From assembly GCF_964212655.1 (NCBI RefSeq), contig NZ_OZ156465.1, forward strand, positions 124,001 to 188,000: a stretch of DNA of 64,000 bases, in the 5' to 3' direction. The stretch's first letter is position 1. Each line of letters opens with the position of its first letter. The notes beneath the pieces were generated by a model. The model was given only the letters and a program-made list of their open reading frames with translations, did no database searches and had not been told where the DNA came from. Made by a program: the position numbers and the translations under genes. Positions 47,128-55,868 of this stretch are shown in pieces. The stretch comes from Candidatus Thiodiazotropha sp. LNASS1. GTDB taxonomy: Bacteria > Pseudomonadota > Gammaproteobacteria > Chromatiales > Chromatiaceae.

Positions 47128-50100
47128 ATGCGGACATCCCTTACCAGACACCCTGCCAGACGGCCATTCTCCCTGCAGCAAACCGCCCGCTTATGCGGAT
47201 TGGCGTGGCTGCTGTTTCTCCTGCTGCTCAGCGCCCCGACCCAGGCTTTCCATGGCTTCCAGCACGGCGCGGTGTATGCCAAGAGCCTGATCCTCAGCGA
47301 GTCGGACTTCCCGATCTACGTGGAGTACGGTGTGGACGGGGAGATCGCCGGCGAGATCGGCGAGGCGACGGGGCGGTACGCCGAGGCGCGGGTGATGGCG
47401 GCGGAGATCTACCGGGCCTACCAGGTGCAACTGGAGGCGGTGCGCGCGCAGTTCCCCGAGCTGGAGCTGGTGAGCAAGGAGACCTACGAGGGCGTGCAGT
47501 ACACCACGGTCAACGGTGATACGATCCAGAAGCCGCCCCTCGGCGGCAATACGGTGATGGTGGCGCTGCGCCCCCCGGCGCAACGGCTGCTGGCCGATCC
47601 GAGTCAACTGATCCTGCTGGAGCTGCCGATCAACCCGCAGCTGCAGCTCGGCGGCGCCACCCAGTCGCTGCTGCTCGACCCGGACGGGGCGATCCTGTGG
47701 GAGACGAGCCTCAACATCGGTTTCAAGACCGGCTTTGTCAGCGACCCGGAGGGGAACGAGGTCAAATACCGTGAGCACGAAGACACCATCCACGGCCCGC
47801 TGGGCCATGTGGTGATGGAGAACGGGCTGTTCGCCCGGGGCATCACCGACGAGGACGGCACCTTCTCCTTCCGCTACCCGCTGCCCCCCTGTCCGGGATT
47901 TTTCTACGATCTGGATATGCCGATCATCGTGCAGCTCTACTACAAGCGGTTCAACCCGCGGCGGGGTGCGCGCTACCCCTACTTCATGCGGCGCTTGGGG
48001 TTTGACTACTGCGTCGGTTATGGGCAGGTGCCGCTGGGGGCGGACCTGGGGGCGCAGATGGCCCAGGTCGCGGCGATCGGCATCGTCGCCAGCATGGCGA
48101 CGCCGGTCAAACGGCCGTTGGACTTCGTGGTGGACATGACGGTGCTGGCGGGCGAGGCGCGGATGCCCAACACGGTGAGCTTCGGCGGCGAGACCCGCTA
48201 CAACGGCGAGAGCGCGGCGCTGGAGCGGATCGCCCAGGACCAATATGACTTCGACGGCGACGGCGAAGCGGACCGCACGGAGTTGGGGCGGATCATCACG
48301 GAACCGGACCCGGTGACCAATGAACCGGTGGAGCGGTTCGAGGCCCAGCCGGCCACGGCCGACCCGGAGCTGCAAGGGGTGTGGCTCTCCAGCCGCCACG
48401 ACTTGGCCGGCCTCAACCCGGCCGAGACCCTGCCGGACCTGACGCGGCTGGCGGACTGGAGCAGCGACTTTGCCCATCGGGGCCTGCTGAGCCAGATCAA
48501 CGAGGAGGACCTGATCAACACCGACCTGTACGTGTTCCGGGTCTCGGACGGGACCCTGGTGACCGAGCGCCACGGCCTGAAAGACAGCGAAATATCGAGT
48601 GGCTTCATCGGCGTGAACGACGAGAAGGGGACCTTCTACTACACGATCCAGATCGTCGGGGCGCGGGAGGGGCGGCTCAATATCCACGGCTACACCAGCC
48701 GCTGGCGCAGCGGAGCGGACGGGTTCCGGCAGTGGCAGGCGAAGGGCCAGATGAACCCGGCGTTCTACCAACGGGAAGCGGACCACCTGCGCCCGGGAGA
48801 GCCGGTGCAGCTGATCGCCATCAACCGGGCGACGGGTTACATGGGGAGCTTGATCACGGCGGTGAAGCAGGCGGGGAGCGGTAACAATCCCCACGAGATC
48901 TCGTTTCCGATCCGGGATCTGATGATGGGCCCGCCGAACCTGAAGGTGTGGGCGGAGCGGACCTCGAAGGTGGAGCAGGGCCTGACCCGTGGAGAGCAAC
49001 CGGAACAGGCGATCGGCCACGAAGGGGCGGGCCTGGCGGACGACACGGAGATCACGGTCTACACCGAATGGTTCGACCGGAACGGCCGGGCGCTGCCGGA
49101 GGGGCTGGACGAACACGGCTACACGGGTCGCCTGGCCAAGGTGATCGCCCCCAACCGGCTGGCGGCGGCGGGGGGTGCGAGCGAGAGCGGCAACAGTCTG
49201 AGCCAGTTCGAGATCAAGACGGGGCGTCAGACCCAGGTGATCCGGTTGCCGGAAAGGATCCTGGGCAAACAACACCTGTATGTACAGGTCAGCGGCGAGC
49301 CGATGAGCGGCAACCCGGAGTTCGGGGCGAGCGGATTGCACCAGGGCAAGCTGCAATACCGGCCGGACCGCTACGTGCCGGTGAGGGTGCCGGTGTTCGA
49401 TGAAGATAGCACCCTGCTGCAACGCCAGGCCTATCGGGAAGCGAAGCAGGCGTTCGACGAGGGGACGATCAGCATCGAGCCGGAGAAGCCGGAGCCGATT
49501 TACCGTTATGTCTATCGGCCGGAGTTTCAGTTCAGTGTGTATGACCTGGCGATGCGGGAGATCAGGCAAACCGATCTGGAAAACGAGGTGGAAAACCTGC
49601 TGCCCCTGGACAAGCCAGTAATTGCCAGTACGGATGCCATAATTGATTTACTTTACAGTCTAACCGCTCCAGAGTCGGGTCCACTCAACGCTTATAGCTA
49701 TGACAACGACCGGGAACTTGTGTTTGCGCTGGGCGAGCAGGAGATCCGAGCGACGTTGGGTGATGATCAGCAACTCCGGTTCGACAGTGATAGCCTGGAA
49801 CACTTGGCACTGTTGGATCTGACCCCGGAAGATTATCTGACGCTCCGGCTCTACAGTAACAACGATGCCGGGAATGTCCTGTGGGAGTGGGCATTTGGTT
49901 TAGTGCCAGGAATTGTCCCGACTTCAGCAGATATCAGTGCCGATCTATCAGAGCAGATTCTGACGCTCTATCTGCCGGGGTTTAATGCTTTAAGCAATGT
50001 AGACGGCAACACCTACAACACCACAATACGATGGTCTATCGAAGGCCCTCCTGATGCTCAGTTGGAAATTGCCGTCACCGAGTCCGACCAAGGCCTGCAT

Positions 50101-53097
50101 GCTAATCGCTTAGTGACATCGCATCGTGCAGGTGATGAATTTTGGGTAACGGCTGAGATTATTGGCACCGATCATCCCAAATTTGAAAGTGGAGAAGAGT
50201 TTCGGGCTGGACCTTATACGGTGTATCCTGGCGAACCTGCCCAGATTCTCTTGACTTCAACGGAAGACGAACTTCCTGTAGATAATGCCGCGATAGCCAC
50301 AATCCAGGCTGAAGTAGCCGATCAACACGATAATCATGTGATCGATGGCACGCCTATTGAATGGAACGTGGCTGAGCGTGGGCATCTGGAGCACGCCGAA
50401 TGGAATGTTGAAGGTGGTCAAGCGGAGTTAGTGGCTCGGTCAGGTGATGAAATTGGTGAACTTGAAATTATAGCCCGTTCTGGGGAAGTCACAGAGAATA
50501 TCATACTGCAACAAATCGGCTTTGATATGGTTTTCTCAGGGAGTGTGGCTAGTGCCGAAGTGGATGGTGCACCGATGCCTTTAACCGTGAGCGCAATGGA
50601 TGCAACCGATGGTGCTGCCGTCAATTGGATTGCAACTCATGGGAAGGTCATAGGGGGAGAAACGCTGGCTGCTGGCCAAGCACAAGCCATGTTTTACCCT
50701 GGCCCACGGGGTGGAGATGGGACGGTTTTTGCCAGCATTGGCCAACAGTTTACGCGTACCCACATCCCGGTAAATTACCCGCCTGGTCCACCGGTCATAG
50801 AGGTGATAGAGCCGCTTCTCATTGGTGACCGTACAGTAGCCGGTTCTGAAGCGTTAGAACGTCTTGATGGCCGTACACGGATATTCAACTATAAAACGGA
50901 GACTGAACTCAGTGTCTCCGGGTTAATACCAGGTGATGAATATATAATGGAACTGGGTTCGGCTCGTGCGCCTAATTTGGAGCCTGTTGCCTGGTATTTT
51001 ATGGATCAAATTGATGGGACACAGGCCCCTGATATCTATCATGACCATAACGGCCAGGTGACGGGTGATGTTGTTGTTGATACAGCTCAGGTTTCACGAG
51101 GAACCGGTAGTTACCACTTCACTAACGGCGTATTGAATATACCAGCCAATTCGGCTCTTAATTTCACCGAACAGTTCTCATTACATTTGGCTGTACGACC
51201 TCAAATCCTGGGAGCAGTCCCAATTGAGCTTGTGAATAAAGCCGGACATTACGGTATTCGCCTACTCCCGGATACAACCGGTTATCGAGCCGAGTTTTGG
51301 GTAATGACTGGACAAGGTGAGGAAGCAATACAGTCGCCTGCTCTCATATCCCCAGATCATTGGAGTACTGTTTCTGTAAGTGTTAAACCCGGGCTTCTTC
51401 AACTAAACGTATCGGGCCAAAACACTGAGGCCAGTCTGACAGGTTCTGTCCTGACGTCTGTTGCTGGGATCTCAATTGGTGAAGGCTTTAGTGGTTGGCT
51501 GGATGACTTGAAGATTTTTGATTTGAGCCGTGGCATGTTGGGCGCATTTCCCAATGGCGGTAGTAGTGTAACCCTGGTAGCGGATGCCAACGGTGAGATT
51601 AGCACGATAGTCCAGTCCTTGGGCAACCTACGTACCCACTCGCCATTGGAATGGATTACTGAGGCTAGGTTGTACTGGCGAAATGCGGCCGATCAAATTG
51701 AAGACCTGAACAGCACAGGTGGCTTTATTCAATATATGGCGTACTCATCGGCTGCTGAGTTGAACAATGTGTTAGCGCAAGTGCTATGGGATGAGGGGGA
51801 GGATAGTGCGGCTAAGACGGTGTCTGAGTTCGCAGCATCAATGCTTTTGTTGGGCGATGTAAGAGATATCGCAAAGTACGGCGGAAAGTGGTACTTCGGT
51901 CTGGCCGATGATGGAGAGAAACTCACGACGACCCTGGCCGGTATCGGTATTGTCACAACGATTTTCCCTGTAGTTGATGCTGGGATTACTGCACTTAAAA
52001 TCATTGTGAGAATGGTGGCGGACGCACCGGGGCCGGTAAGGAGATTTTTTACAGAGTTCGGTCATAAAATAGTAGATGAGATAGGAAGCCTGAACTTCAC
52101 GACGGTAGACCGATTCAGTGGTGCGCTGGTGCATATTGCAGGCAGTACCCAATTTCGTAGTTTTCTACAACGGAATCTGATCAAGAATCTTGATGATCTA
52201 GAGGCATTTGCAAAATTTCAAGAGCGCTATGGAGACCGCACGGATGCTCTCATACAACGCTTTTATACCGGTCTAGACAGCGTTGCGGATGATGTCCTTG
52301 CAGCTACGACGAAAGAGGGTAAGGTTCGCAACCTCGTCAAACTGGCGGAGGGCGTCAGTGAACAGATCGGCCGTAATCTCAGCGAAGAAGCCCTGGACGG
52401 CATGGTGGCCCTGATGAAAATACGTGGTATCAACAAGGGGCGTATCGACTACTTGGTCAATCATGTAGGCGATGACATTGATGCGGTGACTCAAGCCGCA
52501 CATGGTGATATTCTGGAGGGAGTTTTAACAACGATCAAGCAGATTGATGAGTTGCCGAATAGGCCAGATAATTACACCACCTTTTATAAGCAAGTTGCGA
52601 ATACGGACCCTAGGATGTCCAAAGGTGGTATTCATGCGGCAAGGGATATTGATGCAGGAGGGATTAATCTTAGCGATGTGGCGGCTTTTGAACAGAGAAG
52701 GGATGTGCTGGAGCTTCCTCCGACACCAACAGGAAGGAATCAACATAGGCGAGTTGATGTCGCATTAAATGATAATTCATTAATAGAATATAAAGACGCA
52801 CAGCAGATACTCTCTAGTAGTCACGAGAAGCTGGAGTTTATCAAAGATATCTTGTTGTATAATAGTAGTGGGAGGCTTCCCAATTGGGTTATTCGAGGTA
52901 CGGACCAAAAGGTGCAGCAAGTTCGGAATAAAATGCTGAAAATGTTGGGTGAAGACGGAGGCACCTTGGATGATGTGCTTGAGGAGGCAATTGAGAGTAT
53001 GGATTCTGAAGCGGCAAGGAATGCAGCTTATAATAATATTGAGAACGTGATCAGCGCCCTGAGGGGAAGCGGAATTGTTCGAACACAGAGCTACTAA
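47128..53097 (+). CDS. Secreted polymorphic-toxin-like protein with LamG, pre-toxin region and restriction-fold nuclease-like tip
   Basis: 1989 residues. A signal peptide ends near residue 40 (L-L-F-L-L-L-L-S-A-P-T-Q-A). Residues about 41-830 are a unique beta-rich region with an EF-hand-like D-F-D-G-D-G-E-A-D near 373, encoded by very GC-rich DNA. After nt 49615 the composition drops and Ig-like domains follow. Residues 1288-1460 are LamG/concanavalin-like. L-L-L-G-D-V-R-D-I (about 1573-1581) and a hydrophobic stretch near 1605-1630 resemble pre-toxin regions. The last 160 residues include R-V-D-V-A-L with D1877 and an E1887-Y-K1889 pair, the D-(x)9-E-x-K spacing of PD-(D/E)xK restriction-fold nuclease toxins. 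The start ATG is 6 bp after the previous stop. The stop overlaps the next ATG. Toxin activity is inferred from architecture and context. Confidence 0.7.
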   Translation: MRTSLTRHPARRPFSLQQTARLCGLAWLLFLLLLSAPTQAFHGFQHGAVYAKSLILSESDFPIYVEYGVDGEIAGEIGEATGRYAEARVMAAEIYRAYQVQLEAVRAQFPELELVSKETYEGVQYTTVNGDTIQKPPLGGNTVMVALRPPAQRLLADPSQLILLELPINPQLQLGGATQSLLLDPDGAILWETSLNIGFKTGFVSDPEGNEVKYREHEDTIHGPLGHVVMENGLFARGITDEDGTFSFRYPLPPCPGFFYDLDMPIIVQLYYKRFNPRRGARYPYFMRRLGFDYCVGYGQVPLGADLGAQMAQVAAIGIVASMATPVKRPLDFVVDMTVLAGEARMPNTVSFGGETRYNGESAALERIAQDQYDFDGDGEADRTELGRIITEPDPVTNEPVERFEAQPATADPELQGVWLSSRHDLAGLNPAETLPDLTRLADWSSDFAHRGLLSQINEEDLINTDLYVFRVSDGTLVTERHGLKDSEISSGFIGVNDEKGTFYYTIQIVGAREGRLNIHGYTSRWRSGADGFRQWQAKGQMNPAFYQREADHLRPGEPVQLIAINRATGYMGSLITAVKQAGSGNNPHEISFPIRDLMMGPPNLKVWAERTSKVEQGLTRGEQPEQAIGHEGAGLADDTEITVYTEWFDRNGRALPEGLDEHGYTGRLAKVIAPNRLAAAGGASESGNSLSQFEIKTGRQTQVIRLPERILGKQHLYVQVSGEPMSGNPEFGASGLHQGKLQYRPDRYVPVRVPVFDEDSTLLQRQAYREAKQAFDEGTISIEPEKPEPIYRYVYRPEFQFSVYDLAMREIRQTDLENEVENLLPLDKPVIASTDAIIDLLYSLTAPESGPLNAYSYDNDRELVFALGEQEIRATLGDDQQLRFDSDSLEHLALLDLTPEDYLTLRLYSNNDAGNVLWEWAFGLVPGIVPTSADISADLSEQILTLYLPGFNALSNVDGNTYNTTIRWSIEGPPDAQLEIAVTESDQGLHANRLVTSHRAGDEFWVTAEIIGTDHPKFESGEEFRAGPYTVYPGEPAQILLTSTEDELPVDNAAIATIQAEVADQHDNHVIDGTPIEWNVAERGHLEHAEWNVEGGQAELVARSGDEIGELEIIARSGEVTENIILQQIGFDMVFSGSVASAEVDGAPMPLTVSAMDATDGAAVNWIATHGKVIGGETLAAGQAQAMFYPGPRGGDGTVFASIGQQFTRTHIPVNYPPGPPVIEVIEPLLIGDRTVAGSEALERLDGRTRIFNYKTETELSVSGLIPGDEYIMELGSARAPNLEPVAWYFMDQIDGTQAPDIYHDHNGQVTGDVVVDTAQVSRGTGSYHFTNGVLNIPANSALNFTEQFSLHLAVRPQILGAVPIELVNKAGHYGIRLLPDTTGYRAEFWVMTGQGEEAIQSPALISPDHWSTVSVSVKPGLLQLNVSGQNTEASLTGSVLTSVAGISIGEGFSGWLDDLKIFDLSRGMLGAFPNGGSSVTLVADANGEISTIVQSLGNLRTHSPLEWITEARLYWRNAADQIEDLNSTGGFIQYMAYSSAAELNNVLAQVLWDEGEDSAAKTVSEFAASMLLLGDVRDIAKYGGKWYFGLADDGEKLTTTLAGIGIVTTIFPVVDAGITALKIIVRMVADAPGPVRRFFTEFGHKIVDEIGSLNFTTVDRFSGALVHIAGSTQFRSFLQRNLIKNLDDLEAFAKFQERYGDRTDALIQRFYTGLDSVADDVLAATTKEGKVRNLVKLAEGVSEQIGRNLSEEALDGMVALMKIRGINKGRIDYLVNHVGDDIDAVTQAAHGDILEGVLTTIKQIDELPNRPDNYTTFYKQVANTDPRMSKGGIHAARDIDAGGINLSDVAAFEQRRDVLELPPTPTGRNQHRRVDVALNDNSLIEYKDAQQILSSSHEKLEFIKDILLYNSSGRLPNWVIRGTDQKVQQVRNKMLKMLGEDGGTLDDVLEEAIESMDSEAARNAAYNNIENVISALRGSGIVRTQSY
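51820..53094 (+). other. Pre-toxin region and C-terminal toxin tip
   Basis: The DNA becomes progressively more AT-rich through this section, most strongly after about 52540. It encodes the G-D-V-R-D-I pre-toxin-like motif, a hydrophobic stretch, a helical linker (about residues 1650-1810), and then the D-(x)9-E-x-K nuclease-like core followed by a helix-rich tail. The tail has no membrane anchor and no immunity-like sequence of its own. Confidence 0.55.
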
Positions 53098-54359
53098 TGA
53101 ATTATTTGGTGAATGAGTTTTCGTTTTGCAGGTTACTACCAGCTCGTCAGCTGCTACTAGCCCCAAAGCTAGTTGGTGACAGGTTCATTGATAAGGTAGT
53201 TAGTCGTAAAAGTATCGTTAGCAAAGGGAGTCGTCGTGGCGGAGTCATAATATTCGACGAGGTCGGTTTTCTGGATATTCATAAGTTTAATACACCAGAA
53301 CACTATTATTCTACGCACGGTTACACGGAAGAAAAATTTTTAATAACTGACAATAATGGCTCACTTTACACTTATCACTATGATAAACCAGATCCTGTAG
53401 AGTGTATTGAAAATGTAGGCCTCTATCCAATAAATAGTGAATCTCATTGGGTGGATGGAACTCATTCGATACATTTTCATGGAACGGAAGGTATTAAAAG
53501 GCACCGAATAAGCGGCAATAAATATTTTTGTTTGTTTGATTGGGAGAAGCGTGAGATTGTCTGGAAAAGTAAGCCTGAAGAAAATCAAGGATTTGGTTAT
53601 GCGATTGGTGCAGGAAAATTAGTTTATCAGGCCCATCAAAATTATGGGACAGTTTATTGTCTGGAATTAATGACAGGCAAGAACTCTTGGCAAAAAGACC
53701 CACTTGATATACTAGTGTTAACTGGTGAGCAAAAGGAGTACTACGATCGTTCACAGAAAGGAGTAGTAGGGAATCCTAGGATATTTAAAAACCTTGTAAT
53801 AGTTGGTATGCCGTTTTATTCGATAGTCGCACTTGATATTGAGACAGGAGAAAAGGTTTGGGAATACAAGCTGGCTAGCGATGAAGATCAGTATAAGCAG
53901 ACTTTGTTTAATATTACTTCAACACCTTATCGCATGGCTGTTACGGAAAAAGGAAAAGTATATCGTTTAGAGTCGGCAGACGTAATTTGTGAATATGATA
54001 AGCATTGTCATGAACTATTCTTAATTGAATTGGATGCAACTACAGGGAAATTACTGCAAAGACTCGAAGTGAAGGCGCCGGAAGGTGACCTACAAGAACA
54101 TATCATTGATCAGTATGAGAAGGAGTTAGATTTTGGTCGTGAGACGTATTGTGATGTAACCAATACACACTATCTGACATGTTTTGATGGTGGTCCGATT
54201 ATGGCAATCAATTTGAAAACCGGGATTGTCGACTGGAATATAACCTTACCAACTGGTAGTCCCTTTGGACCATTTTTCGTGCTGAACAATCGTCTTTATA
54301 CCTCAACAGGGTATACCCATTATATCTTTGAGGGTGAGGGGGGTTACATCTCGGACTGA
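53097..54359 (+). CDS. Cytoplasmic PQQ-like propeller protein, candidate immunity protein
   Basis: 420 residues. The ATG uses the last A of the toxin gene's stop (TAATG, 53095-53099), so the two are translationally coupled. No signal peptide or membrane segment is visible, so it should stay in the cytoplasm. The sequence has repeated propeller-like blade motifs of the PQQ/BamB type: L-V-Y-Q-A-H near 180, L-E-L-M-T-G-K-N-S-W-Q, A-L-D-I-E-T-G-E-K-V-W-E near 245, E-L-D-A-T-T-G-K-L-L and A-I-N-L-K-T-G-I-V-D-W near the end. Codon use is very AT-rich beside the GC-rich upstream genes, as for many immunity genes moved with their toxin. A propeller immunity protein would be unusual. The alternative is an unrelated acquired propeller protein, but the one-base overlap argues for pairing. 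Confidence 0.65.
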   Translation: MNYLVNEFSFCRLLPARQLLLAPKLVGDRFIDKVVSRKSIVSKGSRRGGVIIFDEVGFLDIHKFNTPEHYYSTHGYTEEKFLITDNNGSLYTYHYDKPDPVECIENVGLYPINSESHWVDGTHSIHFHGTEGIKRHRISGNKYFCLFDWEKREIVWKSKPEENQGFGYAIGAGKLVYQAHQNYGTVYCLELMTGKNSWQKDPLDILVLTGEQKEYYDRSQKGVVGNPRIFKNLVIVGMPFYSIVALDIETGEKVWEYKLASDEDQYKQTLFNITSTPYRMAVTEKGKVYRLESADVICEYDKHCHELFLIELDATTGKLLQRLEVKAPEGDLQEHIIDQYEKELDFGRETYCDVTNTHYLTCFDGGPIMAINLKTGIVDWNITLPTGSPFGPFFVLNNRLYTSTGYTHYIFEGEGGYISD

Positions 54360-54385
54360 GAGAGTTGCTGCCTAAACAAAAGAAC

Positions 54386-54409
54386 AGCGGAGAGCAAAGC
54401 GGAGAGCAA
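54386..54409 (+). repeat. 12-bp tandem direct repeat after the candidate immunity gene
   Basis: AGCGGAGAGCAA occurs twice in direct succession in the 131-bp gap between the 420-aa gene and the transposase relic. I see no hairpin with a T-run here, so no intrinsic terminator for the upstream operon is evident. The duplication may be a scar of an insertion or slippage event. Confidence 0.5.
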
Positions 54410-54472
54410 GGACACCCGTAAAAATCTTGCGATCAACTAGCTCTTGAGATAGGGTTTTAGTTAGCCATCAAA

Positions 54473-54490
54473 AACAACAAGGAGGTTGTT
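54473..54490 (+). promoter_or_regulatory. Hairpin with the ribosome site of the transposase relic in its loop
   Basis: AACAAC (54473-54478) and GTTGTT (54485-54490) are perfect complements around the loop AAGGAG, with ATG immediately after at 54491. The Shine-Dalgarno sequence AAGGAGG therefore straddles loop and stem. The stem is short and AT-rich, so its effect is uncertain, but the strong ribosome site fixes the ancestral start of the broken gene. Confidence 0.35.
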
Positions 54491-55415
54491 ATGACACGTG
54501 CACGCGAAACGCTGGTTTGCCTGGAATCCAACTCTCTACTATCACTGTATCTCCCGCTGTGTACGCCGTGCTTGGCTGTGCGGTGAAGATCCCTATACAG
54601 GGCAAAGCTTCGAGCATCGACGACAATGGGTATTGGATCGCCTACGGGAGTTAGTGGATATATTCGCAATTGATGTCTGTGCCTACGCTATTCTCTCAAA
54701 TCATTATCACGTTGTTTTACATGTCAATGTAGAGAAAGCAAAAGAGTGGTCAGACCAACAGGTTATCGAGCAGTGGACCCGTTTATATAACGGCCATATG
54801 CTGGCAGACCGGTATTTGGCCGGTGAAGTGATGAGTAAGGCGGAATGGACTGCACTCTCAGAGCTGATCGAAGCGTGGCGATCACGTCTTTATGATATCA
54901 GTTGGTTCATGCGTTGTATGAACGAATATCTGGCACATAGAGCCAATGCTGAAAACCAGTGTAAAGGTAGGTTTTGGGAGGGGCGCTTCAAGAGTCAGGC
55001 TCTGCTTGACGAAGGAGCGCTACTGACCTGCATGAGTTATGTTGATCTCAATCCCATCCGTGCCGGAATGGCAAAGACGCTAGAGTAATCGGATTTTACA
55101 TCGACCCAAGAACGTATCCTTGCCTATGCCAAGCAGCAGATCTCAGAGAGAGACGAACAAAGAATCAATCTACAGACGACAAATCTTCTCCCTCTTAAGC
55201 AAGGGGGAGAGGTGAATTCAGAGAAGTTAATAGACTTCGATCTGAATGATTACTTGCGCTTGGTGGACTGGACAGGACGAGCCATCCGCGATGATAAACA
55301 GGGAGCGATATCGAGTGATCTGGCGCCAATTCTAGAGAGAATCGGATTAAATCCAGATGCCTGGTTAAAAAGTGTATCTATCAGTTCGGCACGACATCAT
55401 CGTCGAACAAGGTGA
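54491..55415 (+). pseudogene. REP-type tyrosine (Y1/HUH) transposase, broken
   Basis: The ancestral start is ATG 54491 (M-T-R-A-R-E-T-L-V-C-L-E) behind AAGGAGG. The reading then has to move to the next frame around 54525-54535 to continue as T-L-Y-Y-H-C-I-S-R-C-V-R-R-A. The long middle carries the HUH motif in L-S-N-H-Y-H-V-V-L-H near 54702-54710, the candidate tyrosine in M-N-E-Y-L-A-H-R-A-N, and G-R-F-W-E-G-R-F-K-S. At 55086-55088 an in-frame TAA interrupts it, yet the same frame continues (S-D-F-T-S-T-Q-E-R-I) to 55415. So there are two lesions in one gene of about 308 codons. The C-terminus after W-L-K-S-V also looks degenerate. These single-copy transposases mobilise REP palindromes; no REP array is visible nearby. 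GTG 54498 is a false start that only hides the frameshift. Confidence 0.8.
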
Positions 55416-55510
55416 GCCCCCCCAAGAAAAGTTGACACCAGTCTCTCATGGAGAGGTGTCAAATGAGGAAGAATCATTCGATTGATTTAAAGATCAAGGT
55501 AGGATCTTGC
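55413..55510 (+). mobile_element. Probable left-end fragment of an IS3-type element
   Basis: TGAGCCCCCCCAAGAAAAG, starting at 55413 in the stop of the transposase relic, reads like the terminal repeat of an IS3-family element. It is followed by the 8-bp inverted repeat TTGACACC (55432-55439) and GGTGTCAA (55455-55462). An ATG at 55463 then opens M-R-K-N-H-S-I-D-L-K-I-K-V, which resembles the start of an orfA helix-turn-helix protein (usual form K-V-x-L-E-A-L). Similarity ends after that Val near 55501. No orfB or right end is present. The family assignment is tentative. Confidence 0.4.
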
Positions 55511-55868
55511 TATGTTGCTTTCAGCTGCATTAAAACACGTGCCAGGAAAAACGAGCGAGAGGAGTTTATGGCGCCTTCGGTAGCGCACGCTGAAAGTAAA
55601 TTCCTACTCGTTATCCCTATTCCTTTACTATGAAAACAGGTGAGGTTGACCCGTTGTTTGAGCACAAAGTCGCCAGCCGAGCGATGAAGTTAAGGGGCGA
55701 TTCATTCATTGACGTCGACAGATTTTAGACTAGACTGATTCTTACATTGACTGGGTGGTCCCATCTCTGCCTACGCCCGGTCAACGATGGAATCCGTTAC
55801 AAGCGGACGTTCTGGATAGAAACAAGAAAACGAACTCGCGCAGTCCATGCGGGGCAAGGAGGGGACAA
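55511..55868 (+). other. Gene-free stretch between insertion scars and the protease gene
   Basis: About 360 bp with no convincing gene. A 61-codon frame ending at 55633 is only read-through from the IS-like fragment. Apart from one promoter-like sequence and the ribosome site of the protease gene, I see nothing identifiable. Confidence 0.6.
55709..55736 (+). promoter_or_regulatory. Candidate sigma-70 promoter for the protease gene set
   Basis: TTGACG (55709-55714), a 16-bp spacer, and TAGACT (55731-55736) form a fair match to -35 and -10 boxes, about 130 bp before the ATG at 55869. It is the best match seen in this gap, but such matches arise by chance. Confidence 0.3.

Noticed and set aside
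45637-47181. A 514-codon open frame on the opposite strand
   Set aside because: It lies wholly opposite a well supported multidomain gene and shows no motif of its own.
47191-49569. A 792-codon open frame on the opposite strand
   Set aside because: It exists because the + strand is so GC-rich at third positions that stops are absent; the product is Arg/His/Pro/Leu-rich with no domain.
54360-54472. Intrinsic terminator after the candidate immunity gene
   Set aside because: Only weak complementarity (AACTA/TAGTT) is present, with no GC-rich stem and no T-run.
54498-55088. A complete 196-aa transposase starting at GTG 54498
   Set aside because: The strong ribosome site and family-like M-T-R-A-R start belong to ATG 54491 in another frame, and homologous sequence continues past the stop; it is a pseudogene.
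55755-55868. GTG 55755 as the start of the protease gene
   Set aside because: There is no ribosome site before it, whereas AAGGAGGGG precedes ATG 55869; the extra 38 residues are low-quality intergenic translation.
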